In this document: in pieces, positions 56,635-64,000 of the stretch
Numbering within the stretch: position 1 is the first letter of the stretch
Layout of the letters: each line of letters opens with the position of its first letter
DNA from: Chamaecrista fasciculata
Taxonomy: Eukaryota; Streptophyta; Magnoliopsida; Fabales; Fabaceae
Direction of reading: 5' to 3'
NCBI GenBank assembly: GCA_003254925.1
Contig: QANZ01000136.1
Span: 129,246-193,245, forward strand
Length of the DNA: 64,000 bases
Program-made: the position numbers and the translations under genes
The notes under the pieces: generated by a model
What the model saw: only the letters and a program-made list of their open reading frames with translations
The model's database searches: none
What the model was told of the DNA's origin: nothing

Positions 56635-58417
56635 ATTCAAATATAGATTAGAAAATCTGCACCACCCAACCAAATATTTTTTTTGGTCAAAACCTCATTT
56701 TGGTCCCAAATGTTTACTTTAAATTCTGTTTTGGTACTTAATATTTTTTTGTTTTGTTTTGATTATTTAATGTTTCCTAACCATTTCATTTTAGTCCTTA
56801 ATAAGTTTCACAATCAGTCTCTGACTATTGAATGTAATCATATCTCTTTCGTTTTAAATCCAAATATAAAAAACTGAGACTATAAGTTATTCGTGAAAAG
56901 TTTTTTGTCAAATCAACCGAAAAATTGTAAATATATAAGATCGGACTTATATCACAATTTTCTTTGTTGAACTTTTAAATTTTTTTAACCCTTGAAGAAT
57001 CAAATTAAAATCAGCAAAGCTTTTACTATATATTCCATGTCTCAACAATTCGATAATGTTTCTTAGAAAAAAGAAAAAAAAATTGATAATACAAACAATA
57101 ATATATACACAAACTCATTTTCCTTTCTATTAAGGAGTGGATATGTTGAAGTACAGATCAATTAAATTATGCAAATTATGACTTACGGATGATGAGGGTT
57201 CAATTTTTAATATTTATTGTCATTATTCATCTTTCTCTCTGTTATTTTTACTGACATTTCATATAATTTAATCATATTGTACTTTAGCTGGTCCATTTCT
57301 TTTCTATTGTAGCAGACTCAAAAATAGATTAGTGCCAGCAACAAGCTATACATATTGTACGAGTATAACATAACAGTGAACATATATATGACAGCTATAC
57401 AAAACGAAATCTAACAAATTTCAGTTTCTACTAAATTCTGTCAAATTGAATTCTTTCTAGAATCTCTAAATTTATCAAAATGCTAGAATTTGGAAAGCCA
57501 CATGCATCTCCTTTAGATTTATGTGTGCAAAATTATTTTTCAATTTATCAGTGTTTGCTATTATTATGAAGCTTATGTTTATACTTAATTTATATATTAT
57601 TTATATCTTCGTGAATCGCTCTTACTTTACTTGGGAATAATATGGGGCGCTACAGTTCCATTTGGTACCCATGAAATGGGTTTTACAATGTAAAAGGACA
57701 CAGATTTCAAGATTTTTATGTGTTTGGTATGGTAATTTGAGCTATGTAAAGTGGATTACAATGTAAAGGACTTTACATTACATAGGTCATTTTTCTTTAC
57801 TTCACATTTCTGATGTAATCCAAGTCTACCTAGGGAATTATGGTAGAATTCCTAATTTGCCCCTCTCACTCCCATCCCATCTCCTCCCCCAAATGGTGAA
57901 CGGCGGCGGCGGCGGCGTACGACGGCGCCGACCACCGTGAACCACCATAGACGGCGGCGCCGACCACCGTAGACGGCGACGCCGACCACCGTGGACCACC
58001 CTGCATGTACATACACTAGTTAATTTCATTGCGATTTGTGATATTTGTGGTAATAATAGAGAGACCATGACTCATGTGGGAGTGGGACCTCCATAGATGA
58101 AGGACACTGTGACCGAGAACAAATCCAATAATTCATCTACTTTATTAGATTTTGGTGGATTTGCTTTTCAGCTTGTCGGCCACATCCTAAGCTTTGCCTA
58201 AAACTTTTTCTTTTTAACATTATTATTATTGTGATATCATGATTGATAATGCATATGAGATTTCTGGTCATGCGAAGATTAGATTAGTCATGCGAGGCCT
58301 CTACCATGAGACGCTCATATTAATATCAAATATATGGAGAATAAGAGAGGTTAAAAGAGAGCAAAGACCATACTTAAAAAATGGTATATATATGACCCTT
58401 TAAGGATATTTTGTTAA
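56635..58417. other. Gene-free DNA with repeat fragments
   Basis: 56690-56900 is a left-end fragment of the foldback family at 22261. 57650-57830 has repeated 'gtaaagg' and 'ttacat' phrases like a MITE. 57899-58005 holds a GCC-rich minisatellite with a 'gacggcgccgaccaccgt' unit. No gene seen. Confidence 0.6.
57899..58005. repeat. GC-rich minisatellite
   Basis: Imperfect repeats of gacggcg[gc]cgaccaccgt with inserts of gaaccacc or ggaccacc. The frame at 57838-58068 reads this repeat and is unlikely to be a protein. Confidence 0.8.
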
Positions 58418-58983
58418 GGGTAAATTATACTTTCATATCTTGTGGTTTGGTCATATTTCATTTTGGTATCCCGTGGTTCATAAACTGATAGTTTGGTGTC
58501 TTGTGGTATTTTTCGTTAACACTATGATACCTTTTTGGAGCTATTTTGTAATTTTAATCATAACAAATTTTTCAAAAATTACATATTGACCCCCAATATT
58601 TTCAGAAAATTACAAATAAGTCCCTGGATACATATTAACTAGGGACTAAAATAAAAACTATAAAAAAAATTTGGGACTGTTTTGTAATTCTATCTTTTGT
58701 CCTATACTTTTCAAAAATTATGTTTTGACCCCAAAATTTTTATAGTTTCATTTTAGTCCCTAAATAATATGTATTTAGGGACCTGTTTGTATTTTTATGA
58801 AAATATGGGCGTTCAATATGTAATTTTTGCAGAATTTGTTATGGTTAAATTTACAAAATAGCTCCAAAGGGTACCAAAGTGTTAATGGAGAATACCACAG
58901 GGTACCAAAGTGTCACTTTTTGAACTACAGGGAACCAAAGTGAAATATGACCAAACCACAAGGTACCAAAATGTAATTTACCC
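58418..58983. mobile_element. Foldback element with imperfect 9-bp target duplication
   Basis: Ends gggtaaattatactttcata and ...ggtaccaaaatgtaatttaccc are inverted, and pairing continues through most of the 566 bp (for example tcttgtggtatttttcgtta with ...gagaataccacaggg). The flanks ttttgttaa and tttggttaa differ by one base of nine, consistent with an old Mutator-like insertion. Non-coding. Confidence 0.78.
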
Positions 58984-59182
58984 TTTGGTTAATTTCACTT
59001 GAGTTTAGACTGATTCAGTGGTAGGAGGGTTCCAAACGACCCTAGAGAGGGTTGGTTGGACCATTCCTTATCAATGATAATTGGATAAACAACTCCAACT
59101 CTTACATGACAATATGAAAACACAGTGATGAACTATAATTTGTATTAAGCCTTTAATCTGGAAGACAGGAATTCTTGATGGT

Positions 59183-60573
59183 ATGGAACTGTCAGGAACA
59201 ATATGGGATGCTACCAAGTTTTTGTGTGGCTGTATCTCCCAACAAGCTGCTTATGCTTTTGATTTAGAAGACAATCTGCGTTCATTGGAAGATAAATGGA
59301 AAGAAGTGAAAGCCATGAAAGAAGATGTTCAAAGGAAGGTTGATGAAGCAGAGAATACAGGGCATATGCACAGGACACAACAAGTCAACAATTGGCTTCA
59401 ACAAATTCAATCCATTCAAAACGTAAGTTCATTATTTTCATACATATATACCATCTTCTAATTCCTTCCTCTTTTATTTTATTTTTATTTGTTAAATTTC
59501 AGATTTTAGTTATTAAGTTCTACATATACACACAAGCATACAATTACTAGAGCTCGGCCTCTTGGTTTCTCCTCATCATTTACAGAACTTCACTTTATTG
59601 GACTATGAAAGTGCTTTACCGTTTCCTTATCATCAAAGACTCTTCACCAATAGAGTCTAAAACTTAATTATGTATATGTTTCGTTCATATATATGAGTCA
59701 CAATGTTAATTAGAAATACATCAGTGAAAATCATTAATTTTCTTCTTATACTTACAAGATTGACAAGTTTTTAGTTTGTAACAAAGATCTAAAGATCACA
59801 TACATGAGAAACGGAATGGAAGAGAATGCTTAAGGTGGCCCAAGAATAAAATCTACAACAGAGACTGATTTTATGATAACTACTCATATTTTTGAGTTTA
59901 TGTACTGCAGGAAATAGAAGACATTATAGTCAAAGGTGTTCCGGAGATTCAAAACAAATGCCTGTGCGAAAGTTGTCCAAGGAATTGTCGATCAAGCTAC
60001 AAGTTGGGGAAGAAAGTGACTAAGTTGTTGAAGAATGTGGATGAACTATTAACTAAGGGAAAGAGTTTCGGTACCGATGTTGAGATTGCTTACAAGCTTC
60101 CAATCACGACAGTGGAGATGCCGGTTGATAAGACAGTGGGGATGGATTTGATGGTTGAGAAAGTATGGAAGAGTATTGAAGAAGAGGATGTTAGTGTCAT
60201 TGGCTTGTATGGGATGGGTGGGGCTGGAAAGACCACTCTTTTGAAAAGAATTAACAATGTCTTTGACACTAGAAGGCTGAATTTTGATGTTGTGATATGG
60301 GTTGTGGTATCCAAAGATCTCAACCTTGATAGTATTATGGACAACATCAGAAAAAAGATAGGGATTGAAGATCGCATTTGGGAACGTTATTGTAGTAAGG
60401 ATGAAAAAGCTACAGAGATTCATCGAGTTTTGAAAAGAAAGAAATTTGTTTTGTTATTGGATGACATTTGGGAGCGGGTGGACTTGAAAATCATAGGAGT
60501 TCCAATTACAAATGCAAAGGACACTAATTTTCAATCTAAAGTTCTANTGAAGGTACCTATCAATAAAGATTAA
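59183..60573 (+). pseudogene. CNL gene truncated after kinase 2, at an assembly N
   Basis: Exon one 59183-59422 (80 residues, CGC, coiled coil) and exon two from 59911 join in phase 0. The protein runs through GMGGAGKTT, VVIWVVVSKDLNLDS, LLLDDIWERVDLK and NFQSKVL with no defect, then ends at KVPINKD-stop. The break is exactly at N60547, where FTTRS is expected. GLPL, MHD and LRRs are absent downstream. Either the gene was truncated by a rearrangement or the assembly mis-joined two copies at this base. Up to the N it is the best-preserved partial copy; with the gene at 21591 it shares the splice sites and most motifs. Confidence 0.85.
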
Positions 60574-60585
60574 AGGGTTTTCTCA

Positions 60586-61318
60586 ATGGTTTCCCCCGTC
60601 CAACCCCTACCCCACCCTCAACCACAACATCAACCCCAGCCTCCGATAAACACCATTTCTCTACCTCATCTTCCTAACACCGTAGATGACTACCTCCAAC
60701 AAATCCAGTTTGGATCTCTTCCCTCATACCTTAAGATCCCTATATCAACCACCAACTCCTTTATCCAACCTATTCCACATCGCAGTTCTTCACTGAAAGA
60801 ACCACCTGCGATTACCATCAACTCCTTTCATCTGGAATTCTTGATGGTATGGATCAACTTGCAGGAACAATATGTGAAGCAATCAAGTGTTTGTATGGCT
60901 GCGTCACCCCACAAGCTGCTTATTTTTTGTGATTTGGAAGACAATCTGAATTCATTGAAAGACAAATGGAAAGAAGTGAAAGCCATGAAAGAAGATGTTC
61001 AAAGGAAGATTGATGAAGCAGACAATACAGGACATATGCAAAGAACACAACAAGTCAACAATTGGCTTCAACAAATTCAATCCATTCAAAACGTAAGTTT
61101 AATTTCATACAAACATACCATCTTTACTAATTAATTATATATACTAAGCGAACAGTTAGATTCAATCATGTGGTCGATTTCTTTTCTTAATTATTGCATC
61201 ACTTGGTTGTTTTTCTTAATTTCTACTGCCTCAGCCTAATAACTTTTTTGGAAGTTCTAGAACTATATAATTAACATAATTGCTACTTCTTAATGTGCAG
61301 GTACACTTGAGTTTCTGA
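60586..61318 (+). other. Chimeric frame: unknown proline-rich part fused to a CNL coiled-coil exon copy
   Basis: A frame from ATG 60586 encodes a Pro/Gln-rich stretch (PQPQHQPQPP, then LPNTVDDYLQQIQFGSLPSY) that I do not recognise. It runs into the second half of a CNL exon-one copy (DLEDNLNSLKDKWKEVKAMK) up to a good donor at 61093. An acceptor at 61299-61300 (gtgcag) would add VHLSF-stop. A 174-residue product is conceivable only if transcribed. The first half of the exon copy is in another frame. Confidence 0.35.
60854..61092 (+). pseudogene. Duplicated CNL exon one with a frameshift
   Basis: From ATG 60854 the frame reads MDQLAGTICEAIKCLYGCVT then PQAAYFL-stop; one extra base after TAT moves the rest (DLEDNL...QSIQN) to the next frame. 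It ends at the normal donor (aac-gtaagttt). The copy, including 15 bases before the ATG (attcttgatggtatgga), matches exon one at 59183, so it arose by local duplication. No NBS exon follows it. Confidence 0.88.
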
Positions 61319-63403
61319 AGGATGTAAGGAGTAATGACAAACAATAGCCTGAAGTGGCATCTATCCCAATACTAATTTTTCGTCTTTTTGTAATCTCTTT
61401 TTTTTTTTTTTGGACTGAGTCTTTTTGTAATCTCATTAAGCACAAATTTGAGTGTTAGTGTGGTTTAAGCTTTTACATTATTATTGTTCAATATATATAA
61501 GCTTCCATTATCACAACTTTGTGTGATTTTTGTAAGTACTCATTAAGTGTATTAATATTAATCGTAATCGTGTGTGCAGTGAGATTGATAATAATATATT
61601 CCTGAACTTTTAAATTTTTAACTTCTCATTTCATTTTTTTATTTTTTGTAACCGTAAATTTAGGTCAAGGTATAACACCTTAATCCAAGATCATGATAGG
61701 CCTCCAGACCCAAAAAATATTTACGAAAATTCTTACAAAAAACCTACCAAATAAAACATGATCAAGAATCGAACCCTCAATCTGAGTGGAACATGGAATC
61801 ATTGATACAAAAAATCAATTGAAAATAGAAAATTCTGTTCCTGTGGTTAATTATTCTTATAACTTGGTTGAGAATAACACTGGCAAGAGCTGTCTACACT
61901 AATTTGTTTCATTTTTTTAGTTCATCTCTTAATTAAGATAGATATGATCCATTGAATGACTCAAGATATGAAAATCAATTAGATTAATGTGACAGTTAGA
62001 TGATAATTAATATTATCAAAATCAAATCGATCAAGGATGAACTAGATAGTTAATATATTAATATTTTTTTTAATTTAATAGCATATATATCATATAATAA
62101 TAAATAAGTAAAATCCTGTTACTCTAAATTAATATATTAGTGTTTACACTCTACACCTCTTTTAAGTTTTCTTATTCTGATCATTTTGTGCAGTAAATAT
62201 TTTTTAATATCCGAAACATAAGGAACTAATTTGAAATCCACACCATATATAAGGAACCAATTTGATATTTTGGCCTAAAATTAATATACAAATTGGATAC
62301 TAAATATATTATAAAGATATTGAATACCAAATTCCAAAACATACATTTGAAACATTAGAATATCTAAGACAAACATCTATACTCATTTAATATTCCACAA
62401 AATTTTATTTCTTGTTGTTTATACCTTACCCAATTGCCATATCTATCAAATATCAAATATTTTTGATAAATTCTAGGTAAAAGTACTAATTTCGTCCCCA
62501 AACTTTACATCAATTGTCAATTTCGTCCTCAATTTATTTTTTTTTTTGTCAATTTCGTCCTTAATGTTTCACATTTTAGTCAATTTTATCCTTTAACTAT
62601 TTTCAATAAATTAATGTCAGACTACATCTTATTTTTCAATCAGAGTTAGGATTTAAGTTTATTTTATTTTCAATTTTACATTATATATCATTAACCACGT
62701 AGATTATATTTTGTCGATAATATTTGGCTAAAGTAAGAGCAAAGGATAAAATTGACCAAAATATGAAATATTGGGGACGAAATTGACAATTAGTGTAAAA
62801 TTTAGAAACGAAATTAGTACTTTTGCATAAATTATATTTCATAAATCCCATCCTGCCTTACACAAAACAACCTCAGAAATAACTAAAGATACACCAATAT
62901 TGGGCTCTCCTACTTTCACCAACAAAAGATATAATAAAAAAGCCCATGTACATACGGTTCAGCATACCCACTTGATCTGCCAGTATGTCCTTATGTAAAC
63001 TATAGAAGCAATGATGCATTAGAAGACCTTTTATGGACATATTTGCACTACATTGTCAACCGAATCAGACTGCAAGACCAACATGAGTCACATGTCCATA
63101 TATATCTTCAAACCTAATTTTCGTCCATTTTCATATGCAAAATGAAAAGAGTCAGATTAGATGGGCCGAAGATATAAATTGACTTAAATTGAAGTCACTT
63201 CAGCTACCTCTCTATACAAAAGCTAAGAGATAAGGGGCATGATAGTAAAATAAGTGACAAAGACTTAAATTGACTTCACCAACCTCTACTCTCTAATGTA
63301 CATCCCATCAGATCTGAGAATACACGCCTACTGAAACTCTCTTTGTGTGTCTTAACTCTTTAAGTCTTTGTGTGTTGTTCAAGATCTAAGATTCATTGAT
63401 GTT
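61093..63403. other. Intergenic DNA upstream of the last CNL
   Basis: No gene seen. It holds a terminal-inverted-repeat MITE (62476-62826) and AT-rich sequence. The last 200 bases before 63404 are the likely promoter and 5' UTR of the next CNL. Confidence 0.6.
62476..62826. mobile_element. Terminal-inverted-repeat MITE, 351 bp
   Basis: ggtaaaagtactaatttcgt at the left is mirrored by ...cgaaattagtacttttgc at the right, pairing for about 90 bp with mismatches ('aatttcgtcc' / 'ggacgaaatt' phrases). Flanks ataaattcta and ataaattata differ by one base, a likely old target duplication. Non-coding. Confidence 0.75.
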
Positions 63404-64000
63404 ATGGAGCTTGTAGGAACAATATGGGAAGCTACCAAGTGTTTGTGTGGCTGCGTCTCACATCATGCTGCTTATGCTTTTGATTTGGAAGACAATCTGG
63501 AATCCTTGAAAACTAAATGGAAAGATCTGAAAGACATGAAGGAAGATGTTGAAAGGGAGGTGGAAGAAGTAGAGAATACAGGGCGTATGCAAAGGAAACA
63601 ACAAGTCAACGGCTGGCTTCAACGAATTCAATTAATTCAAAAGGTCAGTTTTTATACATTAAACCATCCCTTACCAACAAGACTAAGTGCTTTACCCAAG
63701 AATTGTATTCATATTTCTAAATATATAAAAAAAATAGACGTAAGTTTAATTTGGCTTCGACAAATTCAATCCTTTCAAAACGTAAGTTTAATTTCATACA
63801 TATAATACCATCTTTTCATGTTCTCCTTTTTTAGGCTTGTTTTATATTGGACTGTTCAACTAGTTTACCAAACACCTATCGTCTAACAATTAATCTTCAC
63901 CAACACACTGTGTTTATATTGTAGATGTTTTGTTCACTTAGATTGGAAAAATATATATATTTCATGAAAGATGGGAAAAATATATTTAACTTACAATGTT
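63404..64000 (+). CDS. CNL gene, first (coiled-coil) exon; continues beyond the window
   Basis: ATG 63404 opens an 80-codon exon (MELVGTIWEATKCLCGCVSH, then DLEDNLESLKTKWKDLKDMK and QVNGWLQRIQLIQK) ending at a donor at 63644 in phase 0, just as in the gene at 21591. The early CGC could be acylated. The NBS-LRR exon should lie past 64000. The start was chosen by alignment with paralogues, although the frame is open upstream to 63368. A second donor-like copy lies at 63750-63782 in the intron. Whether the gene is functional cannot be judged here. Confidence 0.85.
63750..63782 (+). repeat. Duplicated end of a CNL exon one with splice donor
   Basis: ttggcttcgacaaattcaat followed by cctttcaaaac-gtaagttt repeats the last ten codons and donor seen in other exon-one copies (WLRQIQSFQN). 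It lies about 107 bases after the true exon and is preceded by 'gacgtaagtttaattt', a second donor-like string. It is a scrap of another duplication and a possible alternative donor. Confidence 0.8.

Noticed and set aside
57838-58068. Minus-strand frame over the GCC-rich region
   Set aside because: It translates a minisatellite and has no recognisable domain.
1-64000. CRISPR arrays, bacterial operons, riboswitches or tRNA/rRNA genes
   Set aside because: The repeats are transposon ends or microsatellites, gene structure is eukaryotic, and no cloverleaf or rRNA-like segment was recognised by eye.

Overview
This window is nuclear DNA from a dicot plant. The evidence is multi-exon genes with GT-AG introns, an LRK10L1.2-type receptor kinase pair, RPS5/At4g27190-type CC-NBS-LRR (CNL) immune receptors, plant-type Helitron, Mutator-like, hAT, PIF/Harbinger and LINE elements, and TTTAGGG telomere-like motifs. 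A woody rosid is my guess from the gene families only; no base in the window fixes the species. Isolated single Ns and one 159-base N run show a draft assembly.

Layout. 1-10.5 kb: two LRK10L1.2-like receptor kinases in tandem on the plus strand. The first (2749-5655) shows only its transmembrane and kinase exons; the second (7418-10470) is complete with four exons. 10.5-21.6 kb: gene-poor DNA full of short non-autonomous transposons. It includes a solo LTR nested inside a foldback element, a transposon scrap carrying an MRS2-type magnesium-transporter fragment, a direct repeat carrying an ERD2-like fragment, and the 3' end of a dead CNL gene (17059-17803). 21.6-36.2 kb: two full-length CNL genes (21591-25741 and 26942-36248), each with a short coiled-coil exon, a transposon-filled intron and one large NBS-LRR exon. 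The second has an exact 333-bp LRR triplication and an MHS instead of MHD motif. 39-46 kb: a nearly intact LINE on the minus strand, broken visibly only by one frameshift in a C run. 46.9-53.2 kb: two broken CNL copies related by a segmental duplication, plus an orphan coiled-coil exon. 53.5-56.6 kb: two Mutator-like elements sharing long terminal inverted repeats; one carries a phytochrome fragment and the other an alpha-expansin fragment (Pack-MULEs). 59-64 kb: a CNL truncated at an assembly N, a duplicated coiled-coil exon, and the first exon of another CNL running off the window.

How the parts fit. The locus is a mixed immune-receptor cluster (receptor kinases beside CNLs) that grows by tandem and segmental duplication and decays by transposon insertion, frameshift and truncation. 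All CNL copies share one architecture: an exon of about 80 codons ending at a phase-0 donor, then a second exon opening with E-[IV]-[ED]-D/E-T-like residues and a CxCCPxNC-type motif. I see no operon-like or new multi-gene system. The most unusual content is the set of transposons holding fragments of four unrelated host genes (phytochrome, expansin, MRS2, ERD2-like) within one 64-kb window. Everything is read by eye; no similarity search was run.
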